From positions 1 to 64,000 of the forward strand of contig NZ_MRCM01000015.1 of assembly GCF_002303885.1 (NCBI RefSeq): a stretch of DNA of 64,000 nt, read 5' to 3'. The position numbers were made by a program, and so were the translations under genes. The stretch is from Flavobacterium sp. ACN2 (GTDB lineage Bacteria > Bacteroidota > Bacteroidia > Flavobacteriales > Flavobacteriaceae). Under the pieces are notes generated by a model. It had not been told where the DNA came from and made no database searches. It saw nothing but the letters and a program-made list of their open reading frames with translations. Numbering within the stretch: position 1 is the stretch's first letter; each line of letters starts with the position of its first letter. This document shows positions 17,778-25,942 of the stretch, in pieces.

Positions 17778-19007
17778 ATGATAATTCAAAAAAGTATTTT
17801 CCTTCTGGCCACCATTCTTGTTTTTGGCAGCTGTTCGAATAATGACAATACTGATCCAGGCACCGACCCAGGACCAACTGGCCCACCTGTAGAAACGGGT
17901 ACAGCCAACACTACTTATCAGCCCGCATTTTCTGGACAAACACGAGCAGGAAGTATTCAAACTACCACAGAATATGAAGCTAAAATAATCACCAGCGGTT
18001 TAAGCGCTCCTTGGGGAGTTGCGTATCTTCCTGACGGACGTCTTTTGGTAACCGAAAAAGCAGGAAAAATTAAAATTGTAACCCAAGCAGGAGTTATTGG
18101 TGAGGCATTAACAGGTGTTCCTGCTGTAAATCCTGCAGATCAAGGCGGATTATTAGGTATTTGCCTAGATCCAGCATATGCCACTAACCGAATGATTTAT
18201 TGGGCTTTTTCTGAAGTTGTTGCTGGGGGAAATATTACCGCTGTCGCGAAAGGAAAAATATCTGATAATGAAACTGCAATTGAAAACGTAACAGTTATTT
18301 ATCGTTCGAATACGCCAAACGCAAGCACGCTGCATTACGGAAGCCGCATTGTATTTGACAAAACTGGAAATTTATTTGTAAGTATTGGAGAAAGATCTGT
18401 TTTACAAACTCGTCCGTTGGCGCAAGCTGTAACGAGCAGTTTGGGTAAAATTGTACGCATTACAACAAGCGGACAAGCAGCACCAGGAAATCCATCTTTT
18501 ACACAAACGGGGGCTTTGCCAGAACTTTATACTATTGGTCATAGAAATCCGCAGGGCTTGGCTGTTCATCCAACAACGGGTGACTTATGGCAAAGTGAAC
18601 ACGGCCCAAGAGGTGGTGATGAAATTAACCGAATTACAGCTGGAGCAAATTACGGCTGGCCAACAATTACTTACGGAATTGAATATAGTGGTACGAAAAT
18701 TGGAGAAGGTATTACACAACAAACTGGAATGGAGCAACCGGTCTATTATTGGGATCCTGTAGTGTCACCAAGTGGTATGACTTTCTACGCCGGAAACCGT
18801 ATTCCAGAATGGCAAAATAACCTTTTTATTGGTTCATTGAGCGGCATGCATATTATACGTTTAGCTTTTAAAGACAATAAAGTAGCGGGTGAAGAAAGAA
18901 TATTAGCAGGACAAGGTCAAAGATTTAGAGATATTACGCAAGGAAAAGATGAAGCATTATACGCCGTTACCGATCAAGGAAGACTTTACAAAATTGATAA
19001 AAAATAG
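17778..19007 (+). CDS. PQQ-dependent sugar dehydrogenase-like lipoprotein (GSDH family)
   Basis: A 409-residue surface or periplasmic lipoprotein with lipobox FGSC (Cys19) and a Thr/Pro/Gly-rich linker to about residue 45. The six-bladed propeller of the glucose/sorbosone dehydrogenase family follows. Its signatures are ITSGLSAPWGVAYLPDGRLL (residues 72-91), LHYGSRIVFD with a SIGER segment, IGHRNPQGLAVHP and EHGPRGGDEINRI. In the family these surround the PQQ and calcium site and the catalytic histidine. It probably oxidises a sugar or aldose; whether it actually binds PQQ cannot be decided from sequence. It stands alone between gaps and ends at a hairpin terminator. Confidence 0.88.
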   Translation: MIIQKSIFLLATILVFGSCSNNDNTDPGTDPGPTGPPVETGTANTTYQPAFSGQTRAGSIQTTTEYEAKIITSGLSAPWGVAYLPDGRLLVTEKAGKIKIVTQAGVIGEALTGVPAVNPADQGGLLGICLDPAYATNRMIYWAFSEVVAGGNITAVAKGKISDNETAIENVTVIYRSNTPNASTLHYGSRIVFDKTGNLFVSIGERSVLQTRPLAQAVTSSLGKIVRITTSGQAAPGNPSFTQTGALPELYTIGHRNPQGLAVHPTTGDLWQSEHGPRGGDEINRITAGANYGWPTITYGIEYSGTKIGEGITQQTGMEQPVYYWDPVVSPSGMTFYAGNRIPEWQNNLFIGSLSGMHIIRLAFKDNKVAGEERILAGQGQRFRDITQGKDEALYAVTDQGRLYKIDKK

Positions 19008-19033
19008 AAAGTAAACTTGTTCACCATACATGC

Positions 19034-19064
19034 CAAAAAAACGCCCCATATTTGGGGCGTTTGT
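19034..19064. terminator. Bidirectional terminator between convergent genes
   Basis: AAACGCCCCA and TGGGGCGTTT pair around a three- to four-base loop, with A-run and T-run on the two sides. It lies between the lipoprotein gene ending at 19007 and the minus-strand gene ending at 19153. Confidence 0.8.
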
Positions 19065-19088
19065 ATTTTATGTTTTTTTTTGTTTCAG

Positions 19089-19145
19089 GTTTCAAGTTTC
19101 AGGTTTCAGGTTAAACGCAACGGAATAAAACATGAAACTTGAAAC
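19089..19145. repeat. Inverted repeat of the TTTCAAGTTTCA family
   Basis: GTTTCAAGTTTCA at 19089-19101 is matched perfectly by its complement at 19133-19145. Extra GTTTCAGG words extend the left arm. The same words occur at 36276-36330 and 50343-50375. It lies between convergent genes, next to a terminator. Confidence 0.8.
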
Positions 19146-19152
19146 AAAACAA

Positions 19153-19767
19153 TTAAGCTTTTGCTTTTCTTTTTACTGTACAGCCAATTTCTTTAGTTTG
19201 TGTAATTGCTGGTTTTTGACCGCTTTTAAGTGATGCAATTACATCTTCTGCATATTTTATTTTCTGCGGATTATTTCCTTCTGGATCATTGTCGATTGCT
19301 CCAACATATTCTACCACATTTCCTTTTGAAGTTTTAGAAACGATAAAGATGTGAGGCGTACGTTTTGCACCATATTCATCAGTGATTTTTTGTCCTGGAT
19401 CAAATAAATATGGGAAAGAATATTTTTTCTCTTTGGCCAAATCCTGCATTTTTGCAAAAGTATCTGCATTAGAAGCCTCGGGATCATTTGGATTGATTGC
19501 AATTACAGGATATCCTTGAGATTTGAATTTTTTATCTAAATCAATAATTCTCTGCTCATATCCAATAGCATAGGGACAAGTGTTACACGTAAAAACAACA
19601 ATATATCCTTTTGCATCTTTAAAAGATCCAAAAGAAACGTCTTTGTTGTCCACATTTTTCAGTTTGAAATCTGGAGCTGCATCGCCCGCTTTAAGTGTTA
19701 CAGCATTTTGTGCATGAGATAGAAAAGCAGAAAATGCTAATGCTAGTAATAAGATTATTTTTTTCAT
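19153..19767 (-). CDS. Secreted thioredoxin-fold protein with CxxC (AhpC/TSA-like)
   Basis: A 204-residue protein with a signal peptide cleaved after about residue 19 (AFLSHA, then Q). The redoxin opening AGDAAPDFKLKNVDNKDVSF leads to FTCNTCPYA, where Cys61 and Cys64 form a CxxC active site. Then come IAINPNDPEASNADTFAKM and an FPYLFDPGQKI segment as in AhpC/TlpA-like reductases. It should reduce or oxidise thiols in the periplasm. The C-terminus is basic with one more cysteine (Cys198). It lies 6 bases downstream of a TlpA-like gene on the same strand, so the two form an operon of envelope redox proteins. Confidence 0.88.
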   Translation of the reverse strand: MKKIILLLALAFSAFLSHAQNAVTLKAGDAAPDFKLKNVDNKDVSFGSFKDAKGYIVVFTCNTCPYAIGYEQRIIDLDKKFKSQGYPVIAINPNDPEASNADTFAKMQDLAKEKKYSFPYLFDPGQKITDEYGAKRTPHIFIVSKTSKGNVVEYVGAIDNDPEGNNPQKIKYAEDVIASLKSGQKPAITQTKEIGCTVKRKAKA

Positions 19768-19773
19768 AATGGT

Positions 19774-20253
19774 TTACAGTTTTTTATATTCAGTTAATAA
19801 TTGTTCGTAGGTAAATTCGCTTTCAACAAATTTTCTTTTATCATTTTTAATAAAAAGCGTAGCTGGAATACTTCCAGACCAGCTCGGATCAATTCTATCA
19901 ATAAACTCTTGTGGATTACTTTCGTTTAAAAGAAAGACTTCATTCTTTAAATTTTTCCTTTTCACAAACGGAATTACATTCGATTGCAATTTGGATTTAA
20001 AATCTAAGCTTACCAATAAAACAGCTACTTTCTCTGATTTATGTTCTGCTCCCAATTTCTCGAAATGTGGCAATTCTTTTATACATGGTGCGCACCAAGT
20101 TGCCCAAAAATTGACTACATAAGTGCTGTCTTTTCCGTTTTTAATTCTTTCGTTGAGCTGATTTATATTTAAAAGCTTTACGTTCTGATTGTATCCTTTT
20201 ACGGAAAAAAGCAGAAACAGAAGAAAAGAAATTTTTAAAAGTTTATTTTTCAT
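19774..20253 (-). CDS. TlpA-like thiol-disulfide reductase
   Basis: A 159-residue periplasmic thioredoxin-like protein. The N-terminal 22 residues form a signal peptide or membrane anchor. The active-site segment VVNFWATWCAPCIKELPHF places the CxxC cysteines at 54 and 57. A typical cis-proline region follows (SGSIPATLFI). It is shorter than redoxins with an extra domain and fits a reductant supply protein for envelope cysteines. It is the first gene of a two-gene minus-strand operon with the secreted CxxC protein at 19153. Confidence 0.88.
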   Translation of the reverse strand: MKNKLLKISFLLFLLFSVKGYNQNVKLLNINQLNERIKNGKDSTYVVNFWATWCAPCIKELPHFEKLGAEHKSEKVAVLLVSLDFKSKLQSNVIPFVKRKNLKNEVFLLNESNPQEFIDRIDPSWSGSIPATLFIKNDKRKFVESEFTYEQLLTEYKKL

Positions 20254-20343
20254 AGACCTTTTGATCTTAAATTTAATTTGTTTCTTACAAATATAAACTA
20301 ATGCTTAATTAGATTTTGTTAATGAAAATTTAATGTACTTTTT

Positions 20344-20380
20344 AAGATTCTAAGATGCTGAGATACTAAGGCGCTAAGTT
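20344..20380. repeat. Half of a CTAAG-type intergenic repeat
   Basis: Three tandem variants of AGATTCTAAGATGCT- and GAGATACTAAGG-like words run through 20344-20380. No complementary arm is visible nearby, so this may be a degraded member of the family seen intact at 28115-28206. Confidence 0.55.
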
Positions 20381-20388
20381 TAAAGGTA

Positions 20389-21030
20389 TTATTTTAGAAT
20401 TTTGTTCAGCTCTATTACATCTTCCTGATAACGCGGGTATGCTGTCACATTCCTCACGCTATGATTTTGATTATTTGTCAAACCAATTTCTTCTATTTCT
20501 TCAAATGGAGATTGCATAATTAATCCGTTTAGGAGGCAATCTGCAATATAATTGGAATGTGCATCAAACTTCGGAATTGCATTTAAATGTTTTACCATTA
20601 TTGGTTTTAAAACAGCTTTTTCATTTTCTTTTATTCCTGTCATTGGAAGAAAAAGAAGAAACAAATTAGGATATTTTTCAAAAGCCAATAATTCATCCAA
20701 AGTAAAAAACCAAGCTTCAAAATGTCCTCCTAAATTTCCTATGTAAATATCATTCAGAAAAAAATTGATTTCATATTCGGCAAACTCAACTGCAAAATTT
20801 AAATTATCATTTATTCTGCCTGCAACATGTCTTGGATTTTCTTCTATATCATCATAATTAAAAAATATACTTTCCCATTCATAAGCTTCTGTTTCATTAA
20901 TTTCTACAACTTCTAGAGCTTCATCAATATTTACTTCTTCTTTCTCATCAAAACCTCGTGACCAGCAGAAATAATACTTCCAGAAAAAGGTATTATGGCT
21001 GAGTTCTTCGATTTGTATTGTTGTATTCAT
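20389..21030 (-). CDS. Acidic cytoplasmic protein, possible immunity-type
   Basis: A 213-residue soluble, acidic protein (runs such as FDEKEEVNIDEALEVVEINE) with no signal peptide, helix or known motif I can name. Conserved-looking patches are WEYY-like aromatic segments at the start (FFWKYYFCWSRGF), YIGNLGGHFEAWFFTLDELL in the middle and a C-terminal YPRYQEDVIELNKIL. The composition and size resemble immunity proteins of polymorphic toxin systems, and SMI1/KNR4-type genes lie just upstream. The family assignment is uncertain. It sits 2 bases after the PTH2-like gene on the same strand. Confidence 0.6.
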   Translation of the reverse strand: MNTTIQIEELSHNTFFWKYYFCWSRGFDEKEEVNIDEALEVVEINETEAYEWESIFFNYDDIEENPRHVAGRINDNLNFAVEFAEYEINFFLNDIYIGNLGGHFEAWFFTLDELLAFEKYPNLFLLFLPMTGIKENEKAVLKPIMVKHLNAIPKFDAHSNYIADCLLNGLIMQSPFEEIEEIGLTNNQNHSVRNVTAYPRYQEDVIELNKILK

Positions 21031-21032
21031 AA

Positions 21033-21350
21033 TTACAAATTATCTTGAGGTGTCCACATTCTAAAAAATTTAAATATTTTAGAGTATTCTTCCCGTGGTA
21101 CAAATGCTATACAAACTTCTCGGTTATCTAATGCCGACTCGGTTAAAATAATATGGTCCGGTTCTTTTCCTGCATTTATAAATTCTGTTTCAGAAACCAC
21201 GCAGACCACTTTTTTAAATATTCCGTTTACCCATTTCTGCATATTTTCGTTTTGCTCAAATTTTCTAAAACAAGCCAAAGATGCGTGGGCAGTTATTACC
21301 GGAACCAATTTGTCTGGAACGTCCTGTTTTACTAAAATGTACATTTTCAT
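21033..21350 (-). CDS. PTH2-like small protein
   Basis: About 105 residues if started at the ATG at 21350 (a longer frame begins at 21392 with an unlikely Asn/Lys-rich leader). The chain MKMYILVKQDVPDKLVPVIT, then AHASLACFRKF, FKKVVCVVSETEFINA and a final MYILV-like strand set, resembles the peptidyl-tRNA hydrolase 2 fold. In PTH2 the lysine near the start and the AHAS helix contact the substrate; here Lys8 and the histidine are present, but the usual threonine/glycine-rich DAGrT loop is not obvious. It may be a divergent PTH2 with a changed role. It belongs to the run of immunity-like genes. Confidence 0.6.
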   Translation of the reverse strand: MKMYILVKQDVPDKLVPVITAHASLACFRKFEQNENMQKWVNGIFKKVVCVVSETEFINAGKEPDHIILTESALDNREVCIAFVPREEYSKIFKFFRMWTPQDNL

Positions 21351-21445
21351 ATTAATCTTATTTCCTTTTTGAGTATTATATCTATACTGCAAATATTTCT
21401 AACTACTTTTTCGTTTGATCTCAGGTTATAAACTACTGAAATTAT

Positions 21446-22795
21446 TTAAAACAACTTTTCAAATAGTATTTTTTGTTCGTCTGATAATTGTCTGGCAATT
21501 TTAGCAAAATCTTTACTTTGCCCAAAAATCGTATACATAATGCTTTCCCAACAATAATCTGCCATTTCCTGAGGATTATCTCCACTATTTGAATATTCAT
21601 TTAAATCTTCTTCAGTAAAATAATACGAAATGAAATTCTCCTTGCTATCCAACAATAATTTCAAGCTATTCTCATTTGAAAAATGAGAAATGAAAGTCTT
21701 ATTATGCGGATGTTCCTGCATGGATAAAACAGCATTGATAAAGACTTTTATAGATTTTTCGGTTATGCCGAACTTCTCCAAAAATACAGGCGTAAATTTG
21801 ACCTGAAGAGACTGATGTTCGCCATCTACTGTTTTATAATACTCAATTAGCGTATCAAAATATTTTTCTTTTTGTAATCCTAAAGCAAAAACAGCAAAAG
21901 TCGATGGCATCGCACAATTCTCGTCTTCAAGATTGTTGTACCATTCGTATTCTTTTTTAGCCAGATTAATATATTCTAAAATATCCTTGTGAAGGTTCGA
22001 ATATTGAACAGCTCCTGCAAAGAGATAGTTCTGTCCGCATTTTGGAAGTCCTTTTATTGGAAGCAACTCTTTGTTTTTAGATGAAAATGCGATTTCATAG
22101 CTTTTAGGAAAATCGGTCTTCAGAAGATTATTTACAAAGTGTAATGCTTTTCTATAGCTTTTTTCTGTTTCTGTAATCAGTTTTATATTTATTGTTGCAA
22201 AAACATCATTGGCTTTAGCTGTTAGATCACTGTCTTTATGTGCACTCAATTCTTTTGGAAGTTTTCCTGTTCCGTTTTGCTTTAGTTGAGCTACTTCGTC
22301 AGACCCCAATTCTGTTACAACATTAAAATACTCATTTGCAGTAACTGTGGCATAACTTGGACCGTATTTAATATGAGAAACAGCAATATAGCATATAAAA
22401 CTTAAAAGTTCTTTTTGCTCTTCCGTCAATATGGGTTCTGGAATCTCTTCTGTTGTTTTGGGTATAAAAATCTTGTATTTGCCTTTTTTTACTCTTTCAA
22501 AACTATTAAAAACCAATTCGTCTGCTTGCAATCCTAATGTATAACGGTAACTATCAAATCCAGTAAGTTTTCTAAGTTTTTCGACAAATGAAATATAAAA
22601 TTCTTTTGAGAAAGGTCTGGTCTGGAAAAAATATTCAATTATGGATGATAATAGAAATTTTTCACCCGAATCTAATACATAAGGATTTGGATACGATTTA
22701 TCAATTGTAACTGTATTGTTATCAATCGCTTCAATGAATTTTTCTAAAAGCGCTTCGTTGCCATCTATTTTTACTAAATAGTTTAATTCTCTCAT
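21446..22795 (-). CDS. Large cytoplasmic protein of unknown function (DUF6138-like)
   Basis: A 449-residue soluble protein with no signal peptide or transmembrane helix. Segments such as FDSYRYTLGLQADELVFNSFERVKKGKYKIFIPKTTEEIP and a C-terminal half rich in short helices with FAVFALGLQ and EMADYCWESIMYTIFG match my memory of the DUF6138 family, which is tentative. It lies between the SMI1/KNR4 genes and the PTH2-like gene, all on one strand with gaps of about 20-95 bases. A link to toxin immunity is suggested by position only. No catalytic motif is visible. Confidence 0.55.
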   Translation of the reverse strand: MRELNYLVKIDGNEALLEKFIEAIDNNTVTIDKSYPNPYVLDSGEKFLLSSIIEYFFQTRPFSKEFYISFVEKLRKLTGFDSYRYTLGLQADELVFNSFERVKKGKYKIFIPKTTEEIPEPILTEEQKELLSFICYIAVSHIKYGPSYATVTANEYFNVVTELGSDEVAQLKQNGTGKLPKELSAHKDSDLTAKANDVFATINIKLITETEKSYRKALHFVNNLLKTDFPKSYEIAFSSKNKELLPIKGLPKCGQNYLFAGAVQYSNLHKDILEYINLAKKEYEWYNNLEDENCAMPSTFAVFALGLQKEKYFDTLIEYYKTVDGEHQSLQVKFTPVFLEKFGITEKSIKVFINAVLSMQEHPHNKTFISHFSNENSLKLLLDSKENFISYYFTEEDLNEYSNSGDNPQEMADYCWESIMYTIFGQSKDFAKIARQLSDEQKILFEKLF

Positions 22796-22814
22796 TATAT
22801 TTTATTCGTTTTTC

Positions 22815-23480
22815 TTATAATTTCTTTAAATCCGTTTCGATTCGTTTTTTCGAAAGCAGAAAAGTTTTTAAATCCATTTTTCCTTTTGATTTATTGTCTT
22901 CTAGTTCCTTTAATTCAAGGCGGAGTTCTCTGTATCGAATCTCATTTTCTGATAGTTCTTTTTCAGGATAAAGCACATCCAGCTCATCTTCTACATTTGT
23001 GTTTTTATTCAAGATTTCTTCTAGCGAGTTTCCTAAAAACACCCAACAGTCATCATCATATCCAAGATTTCCAGCAGGAATGAGAATTATCGGGAAACCC
23101 TCGTTTTCTCTGAGATCATAAGCATAAAACTTCCCTCCACCATTAAAAGCTATTGGAAGAAATGCCGGCGCCCAAATTGGAAATCCGTAATTTATATACA
23201 TCTGGCGAATTTCTTCTAACGAAAAAAAGCCAAATTCACGTTCGCCATTTATAATTCCACCACCGTTTGAATACTGCAAAAGTTCGATATATTCTTTCGG
23301 AAGCCTTAGCTGTTGAGGAATAGGGAAATATTTTGGATCTCTACCATTTGGATACAAACTCTCGATATCAGGAAAATTGTCAAACTCATCTTTTGAAAAT
23401 AATTTGGTAAAGAAATCTTCTGAAACTGATTCTGTTAAAGCCGATTGTTTATCGAAAAAAGTAAATTTACTGAACCACAT
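22815..23480 (-). CDS. SMI1/KNR4 (SUKH) family protein
   Basis: A 221-residue cytoplasmic protein with the SUKH pattern: LRLPKEYIELLQYSNGGGII (residues 59-78), then FGFFSLEEIRQMY, an internal FLPIAFNGGGKFYAYDL strand-turn and IPAGNLGYDDDCWVFLGNSLEEIL. In bacteria this superfamily is best known as immunity proteins that neutralise toxins of polymorphic secretion systems, though some members have other roles. The last 40 residues are a charged helix. It is 2 bases from the adjacent SUKH gene at 23483, so the two are clearly cotranscribed. No toxin gene lies in the window. Confidence 0.85.
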   Translation of the reverse strand: MWFSKFTFFDKQSALTESVSEDFFTKLFSKDEFDNFPDIESLYPNGRDPKYFPIPQQLRLPKEYIELLQYSNGGGIINGEREFGFFSLEEIRQMYINYGFPIWAPAFLPIAFNGGGKFYAYDLRENEGFPIILIPAGNLGYDDDCWVFLGNSLEEILNKNTNVEDELDVLYPEKELSENEIRYRELRLELKELEDNKSKGKMDLKTFLLSKKRIETDLKKL

Positions 23481-23482
23481 AT

Positions 23483-24184
23483 TTATTCTGTTTCATCATC
23501 TTCATAAGCATCTTCATCATCATACGAAAGATATGACCAATCGATATCAATATTCTCCAGAATGGCATCAAACCGTTCTTGATTGCTTGATCCAATAAAA
23601 GCTCCCGTACAATTTTTTTCTTGATCGAATGACAAACTGATTACAGCATAAAAATCATCTGTATATACCTTTTGGTTTTCTCTACTGATTTCAGGAACAA
23701 GTGCATAATTTTCTTCAATCAACTTTACAATTTCCAAATCAATTTCTCCAAAATGATTTCCATTAAATTGAAGTCCGCCCAATGTACCGTTGAAAACTGC
23801 CATTAGTAGAAAAAAGTTCTCCGTTATTTCAGTTTCAATTTCCCAGTCTGATTTTTCGATTGTATCGTAATTGCCGTAAACTGGAGGATTCTCCTCTGAT
23901 AAATCTTCCTTTTTAATTCCCCAAAAAGCTACATTTTGATTTTCTTCGTAAAAAACCAGAAAATTATCATCTGAAAATCCGATTTCATTTTCAGGTTTCA
24001 AAAGTCTGTTAAAACTGTAATTAAGATTTTCTTCTTTCCCTAATTTCAAATAGTATTCTTTGAGTTGTGAGGGAAGTTTAATCTCTAATGTTTTCTCAAG
24101 ATCGAGGATTTGATTTTCTGAAAATCCGTAGTTTTCATTTTCAGACAAATTGAAGAGGCGTTTAATTTTTTGAATGTAATTCAT
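23483..24184 (-). CDS. SMI1/KNR4 (SUKH) family protein
   Basis: About 233 residues from the ATG at 24184; a frame extending to 24205 adds seven residues and is less likely. The typical SUKH start is visible: LFNLSENENYGFSENQILDL then KLPSQLKEYYLKLG (about residues 35-48). It is followed by FLVFYEENQNVAFWGIKK and NGTLGGLQFNGNHFG. The C-terminus is strongly acidic. It heads a minus-strand run with the second SUKH gene and three less certain proteins. An immunity or housekeeping-scaffold role is known for relatives; which applies here is not evident. Confidence 0.85.
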   Translation of the reverse strand: MNYIQKIKRLFNLSENENYGFSENQILDLEKTLEIKLPSQLKEYYLKLGKEENLNYSFNRLLKPENEIGFSDDNFLVFYEENQNVAFWGIKKEDLSEENPPVYGNYDTIEKSDWEIETEITENFFLLMAVFNGTLGGLQFNGNHFGEIDLEIVKLIEENYALVPEISRENQKVYTDDFYAVISLSFDQEKNCTGAFIGSSNQERFDAILENIDIDWSYLSYDDEDAYEDDETE

Positions 24185-24326
24185 TTTGGCTGTAGATTTA
24201 ATCAAATGTGAAAATACACAAAAACAGTGTAAGATTGCAACTACTTAATACTAGAAGTTTATTTTTTTTAGAAGAATAGACAATTCGTAAAAATTGTTTT
24301 TTTTCTAGTCACTTTTTTTTGACTAA

Positions 24327-24357
24327 TTGACTGGCGATGATATTCGGCTGAACTTTG
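24327..24357 (+). promoter_or_regulatory. Candidate promoter of the SpxH/DsbA-like gene
   Basis: TTG at 24327-24329 is followed after 20 bases by GAACTTTG at 24350-24357, one mismatch from TAnnTTTG. Transcription would start near 24364, leaving about 34 bases before the ATG at 24398. The region also separates this gene from the divergent SUKH run. Confidence 0.4.
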
Positions 24358-24397
24358 CAGTAAGTTAAAAAACTCGGGAGTCATTTTAAAAATTTCT

Positions 24398-25384
24398 ATG
24401 AAAATACTGTCGCTACTATTAATCTTGATTTGCAGTGCCAGCTGCCAGTCACAAACAAATTCAAAAATGAGTGAAGACAAAACAAATCCGCTACTGTGTG
24501 ATCCTGTTAGCGGAATGTGCGAGATGCCTGTTGGCGAAAAATCGAATGAAAAAACGGCTATTCCAACGGAAAATAAACCTGTAAAAATTATTTATTATAC
24601 CGATCCTATTTGTTCTTCTTGCTGGGGAATTGAACCTCAGCTTAGAAAATTAAAACTTGAATATGGCGATTATTTTGAAATTGATTACCGAATGGGCGGC
24701 TTATTACCCGATTGGAGTTATAACAGTGGCGGAATAAGCAAACCTTCTGACGTTGCACATCATTGGAATGAAGCGAGTTTATATTACGAAATGCCCATTG
24801 ACGGAAATGTTTGGATTGAAGATCCGTTAGATTCTTCTTATCCTTCTTGCACCGCAATGAAAGCGGCTCAAATGCAGAGTAAAGAAAAAGCTGTGAAATT
24901 TATGCGTATTCTTCGCGAAAAGCTTTATATCGATAAAAAGAACATCGCCAAATGGAAAAACATAGCAGAAGCAGCAAAAATTGCCGGTTTGGATGTTAAA
25001 AAACTAAAAACCGATTATGATGGAGATGCCAAAAAGCTTTTTCAAGAAGATTTAAATTTAGCCAAAACGCTTGGAGTACGAGGTTTCCCAACCTTATTTT
25101 TAGCCGATGCTGATAATAACCAATTAACGGTTTACGGTTCTAAACCTTATGCTGCCTATGAAAATGCTTTATTAGCATTATTTCCCGATGCAAAAAAGAA
25201 AACCATTAAAAATGAAACTCCACTAGATTTGTTTGAAATTTTCCCAACATTAGCTCCAAAAGAGTATGCTGTAATTTTGGATAAATCGACTTCTGAAGCT
25301 AGTTCTATTTTAGAAAAATTATATCAGCAAGATTTGTTGGATAAAAAGACAATTAAAAATGGTTCGCTTTATATTAAAAAATAA
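24398..25384 (+). CDS. SpxH/FrnE-like DsbA-family lipoprotein
   Basis: A 328-residue thioredoxin-fold protein. The start MKILSLLLILICSASC is a lipoprotein signal with Cys16. A cysteine pair, Cys34 and Cys41 in CDPVSGMC, precedes the fold. The active-site segment YTDPICSSCWGIEPQLRKL has Cys72 and Cys75, as in FrnE/SpxH-type proteins (DPxCxxCWG). A helical insertion and a small C-terminal winged domain (LDLFEIFPTLAPKEYAVIL) complete the SpxH-like layout. An in-frame ATG at residue 24 would give a cytoplasmic version lacking the lipobox, so location depends on the start. It lies alone between a divergent gene run and a convergent CinA-family gene. Confidence 0.82.
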   Translation: MKILSLLLILICSASCQSQTNSKMSEDKTNPLLCDPVSGMCEMPVGEKSNEKTAIPTENKPVKIIYYTDPICSSCWGIEPQLRKLKLEYGDYFEIDYRMGGLLPDWSYNSGGISKPSDVAHHWNEASLYYEMPIDGNVWIEDPLDSSYPSCTAMKAAQMQSKEKAVKFMRILREKLYIDKKNIAKWKNIAEAAKIAGLDVKKLKTDYDGDAKKLFQEDLNLAKTLGVRGFPTLFLADADNNQLTVYGSKPYAAYENALLALFPDAKKKTIKNETPLDLFEIFPTLAPKEYAVILDKSTSEASSILEKLYQQDLLDKKTIKNGSLYIKK

Positions 25385-25419
25385 AACTAGTAATGCATGT
25401 TTTCAAATTTTTAAAATTA

Positions 25420-25452
25420 AAAGCCGTAAAGAAATTAAACTTTACGGCTTTT
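25420..25452. terminator. Bidirectional terminator between convergent genes
   Basis: AAAGCCGTAAAG and CTTTACGGCTTT pair around an eight-base loop and are followed by T residues. It ends the SpxH-like gene and the minus-strand CinA-family gene, both of which finish within 40 bases. Confidence 0.82.
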
Positions 25453-25468
25453 GCTTTTCATTGATTAT

Positions 25469-25942
25469 TTATATTTCTCTCAAAATCAAATCGGCTACAA
25501 CATCTATTGCCTGATTGATAATCTCTTCTGGATTTCCTTTAAACTCAAAACGTTTGGCAATTTGTATCTCGCCAAAAATGATATGGATAAAAATAGTTCC
25601 AACAGGTTTAGACTCACTTTCGCTTCCGCCAGGTGTAGTTAATCCCGTTAAACCCACACAGATATCCGAATTAATATAACGGTAAAAGTTCTGAGCCATT
25701 AACTTGGTCACTTCTGCAGATTCGGCACTGTATTGCTCAATTGTTCCCCACGGAATATGAAGCAAATCTTCTTTCATAGACGAATGATAACAAACCATTC
25801 CTCCTTTAAGGATTCTTCCGGAATTAAAAACCGTTGAAAATTCATAACACATTTTTCCTGCCGAAGCGCTTTCAGCAAATGCTATAGTTAAATTCTTTTC
25901 TATTAAAGCCTTACAACATGCCGTTACCTTATCTGATGCCAT
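25469..25942 (-). CDS. CinA C-terminal domain protein (PncC-like NMN amidohydrolase)
   Basis: A 157-residue stand-alone CinA domain, the nicotinamide-nucleotide amidohydrolase fold that converts NMN to nicotinate mononucleotide in NAD salvage. AFAESASAG (residues 21-29) holds the presumed nucleophile Ser25 but departs from the usual AESCTGG. VCYHSSMKEDLL includes Tyr52 and Lys57 at the expected active-site positions. VGLTGLTTPGGSESESKPVGTIFI is the canonical glycine-rich stretch. The CTGG-to-ASAG change may alter activity. Many Bacteroidota have a full-length CinA elsewhere, so this may be a diverged second copy. Confidence 0.85.
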   Translation of the reverse strand: MASDKVTACCKALIEKNLTIAFAESASAGKMCYEFSTVFNSGRILKGGMVCYHSSMKEDLLHIPWGTIEQYSAESAEVTKLMAQNFYRYINSDICVGLTGLTTPGGSESESKPVGTIFIHIIFGEIQIAKRFEFKGNPEEIINQAIDVVADLILREI

